Positions 11,083 through 22,732 are shown, counted from the stretch's first letter. The stretch is 64,000 nucleotides of DNA from Paraphaeosphaeria minitans (GCA_015832175.1 WJXW01000010.1:620001-684000), one strand, 5' to 3'. Translations and numbers: made by a program. The notes: generated by a model not told the origin, from the sequence alone.

Positions 11083-12975
11083 TTCTACCTCCCACGGAAT
11101 GGTCCTCTACCTAAGCACTGTGTTCCATGCGGAAGAATCATGATTGGTAAAAGAAAGCGTACACTTGACCCGAAGAGAGATCGAAGCGATACAGGAATCT
11201 GAAAAATTGAGAACCACGTTGTGGCCTCTTCACTTTCATTGGAAGAATTTTAATCTATGCAATAAACATGCTTGGGTGCTGGCCTTAAACACCTCGGTGT
11301 AACAGCCGCGTAGTACTATCTTACGCCAAGAGCTTGATGGTCGGCCTCATTAACTCCACGACCTTCAGAGTGCTTGCTCATTGCAATGATCATATGAAGA
11401 ACAAATGTAACGTATGATGATAGGCAAGGCCAAGTCATGCCAAGAGTGCACAATGAACAGGTGCAGCAACTTTGTATTCGCTAAAACGTAATGTCATACG
11501 CTTGATTTCGCGGAACTGGTCATCGCCATTGACCTGTCTCCTTATTCGGAAGATTCTGGGCAGCGTCTTCGAGCCCACTACTCTCCCTGTGAATGGCTCT
11601 GAACATAGACGTAAAGTCAGCGCAATTCTTCTCACTCACCTCCCTACTCAAGAACGATGGAAGTTCGTAATAGATGAGTTGGTCGTGAGTTTTCTTCACT
11701 ACTCGATCCCGTTTTCTAATCCTCCTCATCGTTGAGAAAATAGTTATAGCCCCCAATAGGCAGCCCTGAGTGACGGAAACATCGCATTGGACAAAAGTAA
11801 CACTTTCGCCGCTCGAATCCATTAACGAAGCCAATCAATTCACTTTTTCCATGACCCTGCAACAAAAACCAATTTTGTAGCCACGACTGACTAGGTAGGT
11901 GATGTACATGATCGTAGCCGATGCCAGCATGTTAGCTGTCAGTGGGGTTTCTCATCGAACCAGCTCAGAAAAATGTCTAACTACTGTTGCACCTGCGCTG
12001 ATAGGAACTCTCGCCATATTCTTTTCTTGGTATGTACAACCAACTCGGCATCAAGTTGGGGTATTGCTGACTGTAAGACACTTCGACGAAGTGGGAGACC
12101 GGGAAATACTCACCGGTTAATGGATTTACGGTGGCTGTTCCCCTTACAGCTTAGACTTCCGAGCATTCTCGGATCTTCGGCGACACAGTCGGCGTCCTTC
12201 ACCAGGATGAGCAAGGAACATATTCAAAGTCATCTCACACATATGCGAGGAAGAGTATGGTTTTGGCGAATACCCTCCCGTCACCACTGATACCTATCAT
12301 TGATTTTGCATTCATCTAGTGTACTGCGATTCACAAAGGGAATCTACTCCCAGAATCATGGACATTGAAAGGTGCCAGGTGCAAATATGAACTTCATTTC
12401 TCTACATCAACTCCAAATAGCAATAGCATAAGAAGTTTCAACTGGTTGAGCCCGCTCTCGCAAAAGTGAAAGATCGCTCAAGTCGTCTCAAAGCCAGTTC
12501 TTCTGCAGACCTGCCGCTTTATCTGAGAAAACGTAGACTACGTGCTTGGGAACTGTCGTACGTCGCTGAAATGCCAAACTGATTCCAGGGGTGACACCAG
12601 AGCGACGAACAGTCGCAAACATCGGAGTAACTTTGCGCCACCTGATGCAAGGGCGACTCACATTGACGACCAGTCAACGAATTACGATGTACTGCAAATA
12701 GGTTCAAATGTCTGGAGGTTCAAGTCTTAGGTTTCAGCCTCCCGGATTACAAGATACAAGCTCCGAAATGTTCGTATTTGGGCACGTGACGTTTCGGACA
12801 TCGGCAACGAGTGATCACCACGAGAATACGACAACTACGGCGGTAAAAGGGCCCCAGCTTTGTGAGGAAAGTCCATCGAGTTGTTCAATTCCGTTCGCTT
12901 CGAATACGGAACACGAAAAGGAGTTGTTTCGTGTGGAATGTTCTGATTTGGGCCCCAAAAGCATGACACAAGGCA
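11083..12975. other. Intergenic, nothing recognised
   Basis: Nearly 2 kb between the divergent small secreted protein gene and the lysozyme-like gene. Short frames on both strands lack domains or splice-supported extensions. It presumably holds both promoters. Confidence 0.5.
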
Positions 12976-12983
12976 TATATAAA
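12976..12983 (+). promoter_or_regulatory. TATA box of the lysozyme-like gene
   Basis: TATATAAA, 115 bp before the ATG at 13098, followed by a pyrimidine-rich leader ending CACCAAAATG at the start codon. Confidence 0.5.
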
Positions 12984-13097
12984 CTCAAGGGCGACACTTC
13001 TTTGTGGATTCCCATTGAAATACTCGACCGATTTCTTCAACACTCAAGCATTCAACTTTTTTGAAACCTCGGAATACCTAGGCACCATTTCACCAAA

Positions 13098-13962
13098 ATG
13101 CAGCTGCTAAACTCCGTGTACTTGATCTCTTTGCTCTCCACGGGCTCGGTGAACGCCCTCGCACCTCGCTCCTCTGTCAACGGACCTTGCACTGGTTCCG
13201 GTGGAGCGCCCGGTGTCTGCATCTCAACCTCATCTTGCTCGAGTGCCGGTGGCTCATACATCTCGAACGCTTGTCCGCGGACGGCAGTGGACATCAAGTG
13301 CTGCGTAAAGAATAGTTGCGCATCCGGAGGGAGTTGCAAGTGGACCTCCCAATGTGGAGGTACCACTCAATCTGGACTCTGTCCGGGTCCTTCCGACTTT
13401 AAGTGTTGCACGCCGACCAGTGGAAGTGGTTCCCTCCCGGGGTTAAACTCTGTCCAGACCAGGAATGCACGCGCCATCATCGGTCGGACTAAGAAAGACT
13501 TCTCCGCCAGCCAGCAGAAGCGTGCCTGCTACGTCGCGGTCACTACCGCCTTCCAGGAGTCTAGTATTCGCATCCTCGCCAATTCCAAGTACCCCGATTC
13601 CCTTGATTATCCCCATGATGGCGTTGGTTCAGACCATGATTCTGTCGGAATCTTCCAACAACGGCCTTCCTGGGGAAGCACTAAAGATCGCATGAATGCG
13701 GTATGTCGCCTATGCCAAATGTAGGCAACTTTATACTAAGTTCGACAGGATCTAAGCGCACATTTCTTCTTTAATGCCCTCAAGAAGGTCAGTTCCTGGC
13801 AGAGCCTTGCGATTGGAGTAGCTGCCCAAAAAGTTCAGGTGTAAGTCCTCGTACGCCATCCGCGTGTAGACAGCATACTGATTCTTGACAAGTTCCGCGT
13901 TCCCTGACGCCTACAACAAGTGGGTGGACAGTGCAGAAAAGGTGTGCAACGCCGGGTTGTAA
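13098..13962 (+). CDS. Secreted protein: two 6-Cys modules plus bacterial-type lysozyme-like domain
   Basis: Exons 13098-13700, 13749-13840 and 13893-13962; 254 aa. A signal peptide covers about residues 1-20. Two cysteine modules follow, each with six Cys and ending in a CC pair (C31, C41, C47, C59, C68/69 and C74, C80, C86, C95, C103/104). Residues about 121-254 resemble a domain common in actinobacterial secreted proteins: a helix with ACYVAVTTAFQESSIRIL (Glu154 a candidate catalytic acid), then DHDSVGIFQQRPSWGS, NALKKVSGWQSL and VQVSAFPDAYNKW. Those bacterial proteins look like peptidoglycan hydrolases of the lysozyme superfamily, so this could be an antibacterial cell-wall hydrolase, but activity is inferred. 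Introns fall only in the lysozyme-like part. It may be an old gene gained from bacteria and fused to fungal modules. Confidence 0.82.
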
Positions 13963-14606
13963 AAGTTGGTAGAAAAGCATCTAGGCTTTTCCTGCATGTA
14001 GGTACGAGGTATCGTACGCTCGTGATGGGAAACAAGGCCAGGGTAATTCGACGGCTGTACTGCGAGGCTGAGGGGCAGTAGGTAGCTTAGGACGCGGAAT
14101 CTTCTTTTCGAAAACCTCATTTTTGCAAACTTCTTTCCCCAGATCTTTAGAGATAAAATTGAAGATTTGCATTGAGCAAAGTAGTACGAAGCGAAAGCCA
14201 TATCTCAGATAGGTATGATGACGTAATCATGACCCACGGGGTAGGTATAGCTCCTTCTGCCCCAACTTCAACCAAAACACATCACATCTGACCCAAATCT
14301 CCTCAACCCCTTCATCCCATCTATGTATCGAAACGCCCTATACGACTTGATGGCTGAACCTTCTGGAGAATTCCACGATGGAGGTGCGCTGCAAGTGGAG
14401 CGAGACAACACGTGGTAAGCGTGTCTACTGGCCTGGCTGACCTGCAGGGCTGCATGCCACATTCCAGAACATCCTGAGAATACGTACCCGAGTGTAGGGT
14501 GAGGAGAAGCCAGATCTCAGATTGCCTCGCGTGGTATGTCTCAGATAGCGCTGTACGGAAACGCACAGACGATGTTGGCCCCGGCAGCCTTGTTCACTTC
14601 CTATTC
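13963..14606. other. Intergenic, possible truncated gene start
   Basis: Downstream of the lysozyme-like gene. An ATG at 14323 opens a frame (MYRNALYDLMAEPSGEFHDG) with a possible GTAAGC donor at about 14416, but it ends after roughly 50 codons, just before the rearranged segment at 14607. It could be the stump of a gene cut by the rearrangement; I see no domain. Confidence 0.3.
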
Positions 14607-14691
14607 AGAGCTCCATTCGGCACGTTGGGCACCAAGCCGAAAAGCTCGGATGCGCGCACGTCTCGAAGGCCGATGGCTTTTCACACGGGAA
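14607..14691. repeat. 85-bp inverted copy of the palindrome centre
   Basis: Exact reverse complement of 15398-15482, i.e. the spacer plus the inner end of the left arm. It touches the outer end of the left arm and overlaps it by GGGAA (14687-14691). Confidence 0.9.
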
Positions 14692-15440
14692 GAACCAAAA
14701 GAATGTCGAGGTGTTGTAATCTACCCCAGGAACAACGGTGCTACTCATGCGGACAAAGCCACTGTAAGACACCACAGAGCCACACGCAATGGTCTGGAAG
14801 AAGGTTAATCAGTAGTGCATCATGCACGATGAGCGGCTAGAACTCACTTTCTTGTATGTGATGCTTGCTCCTGGTATGGCCTTCGAGGCCCTGTCGGTAC
14901 ATTGAGCAACAGATACCTGAACTAGAAAGCCGATAAAGAAGTAAAACAGATTCATGCTGTCCCTGTATACTCCGCCAGAGCGATGGCTTCAAATAAGTAG
15001 CTGTTGAAGATACAGCAGACAATGTTTCGATCCTGCGACCAATTGAGCTCGGGCGTATTCCCTGTTCCACTACTAGACGCACCAGATCGATAAAGACACG
15101 ATAACTGGCGTCTGTATTAGTTCGGTAGGCAGCAAAGCCGCTTGGAGCCCGAAGCTCTGAAGCTAGTGCCTGTGTATTGATTACAGGGCTTGCTATGCCG
15201 TATTGTCCTGGCCTATGCGTTCATAGGCAGAGGCTAAAGACCCTAGGCAATATGTTGTAGGAGTCGTGAAGAAAGGATCGCGGTCACTTTGAAAGGTGTA
15301 GGGGCATATATTGGGGAGGCATGCACGGCCTAGGGATTCGTATTGAGATGCATTTTGGGATGATCGTGTACAAGGGAGACGCGTAAAGAAGAGTACATTC
15401 CCGTGTGAAAAGCCATCGGCCTTCGAGACGTGCGCGCATC
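14687..15440. repeat. Left arm of perfect 754-bp inverted repeat
   Basis: Reverse complement of 15483-16236 (paired positions sum to 30923) with no mismatch that I could find by reading. It carries an inverted copy of the promoter, first exon, first intron and about 107 bp of exon 2 of the carboxypeptidase at 15968. Confidence 0.93.
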
Positions 15441-15482
15441 CGAGCTTTTCGGCTTGGTGCCCAACGTGCCGAATGGAGCTCT

Positions 15483-16236
15483 GATGCGCGCACGTCTCGA
15501 AGGCCGATGGCTTTTCACACGGGAATGTACTCTTCTTTACGCGTCTCCCTTGTACACGATCATCCCAAAATGCATCTCAATACGAATCCCTAGGCCGTGC
15601 ATGCCTCCCCAATATATGCCCCTACACCTTTCAAAGTGACCGCGATCCTTTCTTCACGACTCCTACAACATATTGCCTAGGGTCTTTAGCCTCTGCCTAT
15701 GAACGCATAGGCCAGGACAATACGGCATAGCAAGCCCTGTAATCAATACACAGGCACTAGCTTCAGAGCTTCGGGCTCCAAGCGGCTTTGCTGCCTACCG
15801 AACTAATACAGACGCCAGTTATCGTGTCTTTATCGATCTGGTGCGTCTAGTAGTGGAACAGGGAATACGCCCGAGCTCAATTGGTCGCAGGATCGAAACA
15901 TTGTCTGCTGTATCTTCAACAGCTACTTATTTGAAGCCATCGCTCTGGCGGAGTATACAGGGACAGCATGAATCTGTTTTACTTCTTTATCGGCTTTCTA
16001 GTTCAGGTATCTGTTGCTCAATGTACCGACAGGGCCTCGAAGGCCATACCAGGAGCAAGCATCACATACAAGAAAGTGAGTTCTAGCCGCTCATCGTGCA
16101 TGATGCACTACTGATTAACCTTCTTCCAGACCATTGCGTGTGGCTCTGTGGTGTCTTACAGTGGCTTTGTCCGCATGAGTAGCACCGTTGTTCCTGGGGT
16201 AGATTACAACACCTCGACATTCTTTTGGTTCTTCCC
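15483..16236. repeat. Right arm of perfect 754-bp inverted repeat
   Basis: Holds the sense copy of the carboxypeptidase promoter and 5' exons. The 42-bp spacer 15441-15482 between the arms is itself an inverted copy of 14607-14648, so the junction was built from local sequence. Confidence 0.93.
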
Positions 16237-17976
16237 CGCATTGAACCCTACTGGAGCAAATCTCGCCTTGTACCTCGCGGGCGGCCCCGGTGAAGCCTCC
16301 ACTTTCGCCGCTGACCGAAAAGGGGCCATGCATTGCCCAAAAAGGAGGAAACTCTGTCATCCCGAATCCCTTCCCGTTCAACCGAAATGCGCACGTACTG
16401 TATGTGGATCAGCCCAACCAAGTCGGCTTCAGTTACGATGAGATTGTGGCCGGTGTGTTCGATGCCCTTGGAGGGCTCGCTGGGTCGGGGAAAGTAATAC
16501 CGGGCGGTGTGGGTTCGAACTTGACCAACATACAGGGAAGGTTTGCGAGTCAGAACCCGGCCACGACTGCGAAGACGTCGAAGATGGCAGCCAAAAGCAT
16601 GTGGTATTTCCTGCAGGTCTTCTTTGCGGAGTAGGATTACTCTCTGGACGTCAATACGAGTGGTGTTGACATGGCCAGCTTTGATATAAACCATGGCGAC
16701 AAGTACAGCGTTAGTATATGGGGTAACTCGGTAAGTGTCTCCGTCGTGTAGAATGCAATATCCCAAAGTCCTGTCTGACTGCTCTCGTCAGTACGGCGGC
16801 ATGTCCGTCGCAACCCTCGCGAGCTACATCCTCCGCACCAACTCCAAGCTCCCCGTCAAAGCCGGCGCAACATACAAGGCCATCCGCGTTCCTTCGGGTG
16901 GCATCACCAACGGCTGCATGGACATCGAAGCCCAAGGCGCCGCCTACGCCACCCTACCCTACAACAACACATGGAACAACCTCAACGGCACGGCGTTCCA
17001 GCTCTACACCAAAGAAAAATCCGACTCCATCTTATCTTCTGCTAGAAGTCCCGGCGGCTGCTTCGAGCAAGTTCAAGCCTGCCGGAAGCTGAAAGCGTCG
17101 AACGACCCGAACGACGAAGGCAACGACGAGACGGCGAATACCGCGTGTGCGACTGCGTCTGCTGTCTGCAGCCACGACCTTCTTGAGCCGTACTCTGACG
17201 CCGGACGAAGCCAGTATGACATGGGTTTGAACCCAGCGGATCCGAATCCGCCCAAGTACGCGGCAACCTATCTGAACAAGCCCAGCACGCGAAAAAGCCT
17301 GGGAGTGCCGACCGGGCTCAACTACACGCTCTTCTCCAGCTCAGTGTTTTACAATTTCAACGGCGTGACGGGAGACCCGATGAGGAAGGGCAGCGACGAC
17401 TTGACATACCTTTTGAATCGAGGCACGCGCGTTGCCATGATCTACGGCGATCGGGATTGGCGGTGTAACTGTGAGTTCCCCCTTTTCCATCTTTATGAGA
17501 AACCCCACAACGACCAGGCTTCCCCATCCCCCATCCCTACCAGCTACAACACATCGCATCCCACACCGAACCACCCACACTCCTACACACACTAACACCC
17601 ACCCAGGGCTCGGCGCCGAAAACCTCACCCTCTCCCTCCCCTGGCCAACCCCCGGTACCCCCCACCTCGCCACCTCATCCTACATCCCTTCCACCTCCTT
17701 CCCCTCCCCCTCCCCCCATCCACCACCACCAACCCCCCGGCCACAACCCGCCAACACACCCTCCTCTCCTTCACGCGCGTCTTCAACGCCGGCCACGCCA
17801 CGAGCTGGTACCAACCCGCCACGGTGCAAGCCATCTTCGACCGGGTGATGCGCGACGCGGACGTAGCAACGGGGACGGCGGCGGGCGCGACGACGGTGAC
17901 GCGGGGGCGGCGGGACGGGTGGGGGTGGCGCGGGGTGCTGGGGGATTTGGCGGGGTGGGGGGCGGGTCGAGTGTAG
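15968..17976 (+). pseudogene. Serine carboxypeptidase (peptidase S10), likely pseudogene
   Basis: Exon 1 (15968-16075) encodes a signal peptide (MNLFYFFIGFLVQVSVAQ). Exon 2 starts at 16130 and has SYSGFVRM, FFWFFPALNPTG and LYLAGGPGEAS. The catalytic pieces remain: GNS/YGGMS split by the intron 16731-16791 (Ser), GDRDWRCNW (Asp) and NAGHATSWYQP (His). A one-base frameshift at about 16305 separates GGPGEASTFA from LTEKGPCIAQ. A TAG at 16632 follows YFLQVFFAE; this one could be removed by a GTAGGA...CCAG intron of 48 bp. Another frameshift lies in the C-rich stretch at about 17680-17740, before the frame RQHTLLSFTRVFNAGH. The last exon begins at 17608. The enzyme would remove C-terminal residues in the vacuole or outside the cell. 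Sequencing error in the homopolymer-rich part could explain the second shift but not easily the first. Confidence 0.8.
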
Positions 17977-19050
17977 TTTGTGGGCGGTGGGGAGTACGTG
18001 TTCGGCGGGGCAAGTTGGGGCGTTGGTTGGGGGGTGGGCTGTGGTGGAGCCGGCGGTGTAGGTGTAGGTGTAGGTGTAGGTGTAGGTGTAGGTGTAGGGA
18101 AGGTTCCGTTGCGTAGGGACCCCGGGATGGGGGAGGCTGCATCTTGATCTCGGACTGGAGCATAGAAGACCTGCATCTGGGACATGTCGAATAGAAAGGA
18201 ACCAGCACGCGAAGTCCCGATCTGCTCGTTATGCAGTATTATAAACCCAGCAGGACACGTCAACGCGTCAAGCAGATGGAAAGCACAAGGGTAATGTAAG
18301 CGTGCAGGTTGCAGGCGAGTCTCCACCGGGAGAACCACCGATTAGCGCGTGAGCGTGCGGTTCGTCGTAGGTAGGTATCTAGTAGTCTACGGCATGCGCT
18401 GTTTCCCACACCGCACCCTACCCACCTACCGTACCTACCGTAGAACACTTGTCCGGGAGGTCTGCTCGGGACGTACTGCAGGGTTGGGCCTCGGTGTGTG
18501 ATCCGATCCGATCCGATTCGGATTCGATGATTGATGGGATCGCTTCACGGCCCTGCATCACAGCCACAGCCACAGCCACCGATTCCAAATCTTTGAAATT
18601 CCGTCTCTGAATTATGTATACCTGGCATCCTTTCCTTTTTCATCCGGGTATCGTGCAGGCAAGGCAAGGCAGGCAGTTCAACAATCTCGACAATCTCCCT
18701 CAACACAACACAAACGCAAAAAAAAAAAGCACCCAACTCAAACTCCATGCCCGAACAAATACAAAACTTCACATGTCTCTCTCCCCACCGTAAAACCTCA
18801 AACCTGCCCCGCTACACATGGTACAACCAGAAAGGAATAAAACGGGTCGCTCCACGCCGACATCTCGCCTTGTAGGACTTACAGGCTATCGGCGGGAGAA
18901 AGGCCCCGCAAGTGGCAATGCACAGGGACACATGGATCGAAGAAGACGCAAGGAAAAGGTCGTGACGATGTGCGGCTCTCAGCGGCGCACATGCAAGAAA
19001 TTCCAGTCCAGAAAAGAAGAAGAGTAAAGAACGCGGAAGGAGCCAGCCTT
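17977..19050. other. Intergenic, with hexanucleotide repeat
   Basis: No gene recognised. Contains seven GGTGTA units at 18055-18096, TAGGTAGG/CCTACC stretches near 18369-18440 and a GATCC-rich stretch near 18500. Confidence 0.5.
18055..18096. repeat. GGTGTA hexanucleotide repeat (7 units)
   Basis: Seven perfect copies of GGTGTA just past the end of the carboxypeptidase pseudogene. It is not the TTAGGG telomere repeat. Confidence 0.9.
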
Positions 19051-20191
19051 CTACAGCAGAATGAGGTAATTGCTGGGCGCGATGCCCGTCTCGCCGTTTG
19101 GCTTCTTGGCCTGCCACCACCGCCCGCTGACGTCCGAGACCTCGAGGATGTCGTGCTTCTGGAAGCTGATCTCGTTGGCGTCGTCGGGATTCGCCTCATA
19201 GCTGTAGATGGCCTTGGCGCGGTAGGGGTACTCGATGGTCTGCTCCTGCGGCTGCTGCTGCTGCTGCTCGATGTCGTTGGTAGGCGTCTGGCCCATGCCG
19301 CCGCCGCCGAAGCGCGGGATGGAGGAACCGCGGGCGTCGCCGCCGACGGGGCCGCCGGGGTAGCCGGACACGGGGGACGAGGTCTCGAAGCCGTTGAGCT
19401 GGGCGGAGGTGTAGAGCTGGGGCTGGGGCGCGAGCGAGGACTGCTGGGGCGCGCCGTACGTGTTTGACATTTGGCGCGAGGAGCGCGAGGCGGGCTGCTC
19501 CTTGTGCAGGGCGTACGAGTCGACGAAGGTGCGGTGGCTGGCTTGCGGCTGGGAGCCGTAGTAGAAGACCCAGACGATCTGAAGAGTCAGCATGGGGTGG
19601 GCTGCGCGGGTGGGCATGGACGTACTGCGATCATGGAGAGCAGGATGAAGCCGGCGGCGGCAGCCTCGTTGGCGGCCACGGGCGAGTAGACGAGGGCATT
19701 GACGGCCGACGAGGAGAGGACGATTCCCGCGGCGGTGAATCCGACAATCTGGGCGAGTCAGCCTACACGGTGGGTGGCAGGGTTGTTGTTGTTGGGGGGG
19801 GGGGGGGGGGTGCTCACGGCGACATGATAGGTGCGCTCCGAGTCCGAGGCCACTGTGACGGAGACGCCCACGATGCTAAACAGCATGTAGACCAGCGTCC
19901 ACCAGGCAAAGGGAGGCACGCGCTCCTCGGGCTTCGGGCGGAGGGCGGATAATATGGAGCTCACAAAGGCAATGACCCAGGCCAGCTGGTGGGTGTTAGC
20001 ATGCTGCACAGCGAAGGTGGTCAGCGGCACGGCGCGGGACTACTGACGGAGCCGATGGAGATGGTGGCCAGGGCAAACGGGTCGCCGAAGATGCGGCCGA
20101 GCGAGAAGCCGGAGCGACCGGCGTGGCCGTGGCCGTATCCGTTTTCCATCTTGTTCAGCGAGGGCGAGCCGTAGATTCCGTACTGTGGCAT
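19051..20191 (-). CDS. SHO1: High-osmolarity membrane sensor Sho1
   Basis: Exons 20191-20048, 19985-19818, 19748-19626 and 19578-19051; 320 aa. Four membrane segments come from exons 1-4: [20 protein letters not shown], then [20 protein letters not shown], then [19 protein letters not shown], then [20 protein letters not shown] Ser/Gln/Gly-rich cytoplasmic linker follows, and an SH3 domain closes the protein ([19 protein letters not shown] through [11 protein letters not shown]). Sho1 is the plasma-membrane scaffold of one HOG-pathway branch; its SH3 binds Pbs2. An inner ATG at 20149 ([11 protein letters not shown]) would give 306 aa and is the alternative start. The intron 19749-19817 begins, on the coding strand, with a run of 17 C right after its donor. 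All introns are phase 0. Confidence 0.95.
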
Positions 20192-22355
20192 AAGGGTCGT
20201 GGTTCGGCGGCGCAGGGAGCGTGGACGGCGGCAGGAGACGGGCTCTCGTCTTGCGAGCGCGGGTCAGGCCGGCGGCAGGTGGAGGGCCGGTGGTAGGGCG
20301 GGTGGTCGAACAGGTGGTCGGGCAGGTGGTCGGGCGGGAGGTAGTATGGGCGGTGTGTCGAGGAGTCGACGGGCGGTGCGATGCTGGCGGTGCCGTGTAG
20401 ACTGACGGGTGCGATGCTGGAGACGCTTGCGGGGTGTACTCTGTGTAGGCAACGCAGGGCCAGAAGAGAGGAGGTCACTCGCAGCGCTCTACGGCGGGAC
20501 GGCAGGTCTACGGTGCGGATTGCTTGAGCGAAAGAGAAAGAGAGACAGAGAGAGAATGTGTGTGTGTGTGTATGTGCGTGTGGGTGTGGGTGTGGTGTGT
20601 GGTGTGTGGTGTGTGTGAGATGGTGTAGAGTGGCTGCTCCGGTTTCAGCAGGCCGGCTAACATTATTGGCGCACGGAAGCACAAGGAGACGCTGGACATC
20701 CGGCAGGACAGACAGAGGACAGACAGTGGACACGGCCAGGCCCAGATGAGCAGCGCCCTGTGCCGGCTGCGCTGTGTGTCAGGATCATGATGCCAGGATG
20801 CCAGGAAGCCATTGCCAGGATGCCATTGCGAGGATGCCAGGAGTCCAGGACTCGGCCAGTGCCAGCATCGACCGTCACCCCCAGCCCAGCTCTGCCGCTA
20901 TCCGCACCCTCCACAACCTGAGGTAGTCTACCTAACCACAGACAAAGCCACCGCCCAGCGAACAACGAGATCTCGACTGACTGACTGACTGACCGACTGA
21001 CTGGATGCGCCTCCCCCCCCCTCGCGGGCACACGTCGACACCAGGCGTCCTCGGCGCACCAGATTCCCTCGGCACCAGATCCCCTCCTCGGAGCACCATA
21101 TTCCCCACGCCCTCGTCTCCAGGCCCTCGCCGGTGGCAATGTACCTGGCTAAAAGGCCTCCCCTCCCGCCCTCATCTCATGCAGCCTCCTGCGCACCCCC
21201 ACGGTACGATACGATATCGGATACGGCAGATAGTCTACTGGTCTACGGCCAACCCCCAGCAACCCAATGCGCGCGCGCTTCGCCATGTACCTACCTAGGT
21301 ACGTACGCGTCACGCCTCCAGCCCACGACCCTACACGGCGCGTCCCCAAGGTTGCAGCCGTGGACGCGCAAACCATGCCGCCTTGGTAGACTGCGTGTGC
21401 GTGTGTGCGTGTGTGCGTGTGTGCGTGTTGTGTTGTGTGCATGGCCGACGCCTGCACGCTGGACGCAGTTGTGTCCGCCTGTCAGTACGCCGCGACCACG
21501 TGAGCAACATTGTGTCCTGGTGCGGCTGTTCGCTGTGCCTGTGTGGGCTTCTCGCTGCTGCATGCATAACAGTAGATCTACCTTCGTCGGCCGTCCAAGG
21601 CGTGGACATGGTGTCCGAGACCGCGATGAAACAGGCACCGAAGGAGACGGATACCACATCGTCACACGAGACCTCTTGACGCCCCAGCGCTTAACAGGAC
21701 ATGCCATGCCATGCCATGACATGACTAGGCACCTCTCGTAGCGGTCCTGTCTTTGTCTGCTCGCTTGCCTACTCGTGCCGTGAACCACTGCATCGCATCG
21801 CATCGCACCACGACCGTTGCGCCTCCCACCACACAGAAGTGAACCTGACACGCCGACCGTTGCGCCTTTCCACCGGACGGCGCTGAACCTCCTGGAAACG
21901 ACACCAGGGGCCGGCAGTTACCCACCGAGGCCTTTGTCGTCAGACCGTCGCCTCTTCTCCGCAGTACCTATGCAAATACTCGCACCCCGCACTCGATGCG
22001 CTGCAGGGGTGTGTGTTCATCTGCAATGCTCTCCGGACAAGTGCTGGGTGGGCTTTCGCCAGGGCAAGTTTCGAGCTCAACGTATTCGTTATCGATCGAT
22101 TGGGATGTCATTAATCTCTCCGTCTTCCTTGGTCCTTGCCTCCCATTCGAACTTCGCAATCGAGCAATCGATTCCTGTTTCTGCCATCGGCATCTGGATA
22201 TCGATTCCTCCATCGGCATATGGAGAACAATTGCTCCATCGACACCTGGAGAACAATTCCTCGGACGCGAGGCGTTGATGGTGCTTTGAAAGCTATGCTC
22301 GCTCCCTCCCTCGACCAGACTGCAGTCCTGTCTAGCGTGAAACGGATGCCACCTG
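20192..22355. other. Long low-complexity intergenic region
   Basis: Over 2 kb of GC-rich simple sequence: Gly/Arg-type GGTCGGGCAGG repeats near 20260-20340, GT-rich tracts near 20555-20615 and 21390-21430, CCAGGATG repeats near 20790-20850, GACTGACT near 20975-21000. Open frames here follow the repeats and show no domain. Confidence 0.5.
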
Positions 22356-22597
22356 CCGGTATCCTGCTTGACCTCGACTGTGACCTTCATACCGGCATCC
22401 TGCTTGACCTTGACTGTGACCGACATACCGGCATCCTGCTTGACCTTGACTGTGACCGACATACCGGCATCCTGCTTGACCTTGACTGTGACCTTCACAC
22501 CGATCCTGCTCGACCTTGACTGCGACCGTCATACGGCATCCTGCTTGACCTTCACTCTGACCATCATACCGGCATCTGCTTGACCTTGACTTTACCG
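22356..22597. repeat. 36-bp minisatellite, about seven units
   Basis: Units of the type CCGGCATCCTGCTTGACCTT plus 16 more bases repeat from 22356; the first four are exactly 36 bp and nearly identical, the last three are 34, 35 and 29 bp and diverged. It sits about 135 bp beyond the stop codon of the RO-10-like gene. Confidence 0.9.
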
Positions 22598-22732
22598 CGG
22601 GTGGCATGCAGCAACACAGCAGATCCGCCTCTCTCCCCAATCATCGTAGACTGCACTACAGACACTGCTCCCTGGCCGCGCAGGTCGTGGCTGTGTTGGC
22701 GCACCAGAAACATCCAACCTCATGATACCACT

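Noticed and set aside
15284..15639. Two near-identical frames facing each other in the palindrome
   Set aside because: They mirror the inverted repeat around its centre and do not encode a recognisable protein.
16500..16530. B-box-like GGGTTCGAAC sequence suggesting a tRNA
   Set aside because: It lies in the carboxypeptidase coding sequence and has no A box or stems around it.
18055..18096. Telomere-like repeat
   Set aside because: The unit is GGTGTA, not TTAGGG, and it lies inside the chromosome between ordinary genes.
21133..21741. 202-codon frame in the low-complexity region
   Set aside because: Runs through simple repeats (GTGTGC and similar); Cys/Arg-rich junk translation.
22356..22597. 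CRISPR-like array
   Set aside because: Units are head-to-tail without unique spacers; it is a minisatellite in a eukaryotic genome.
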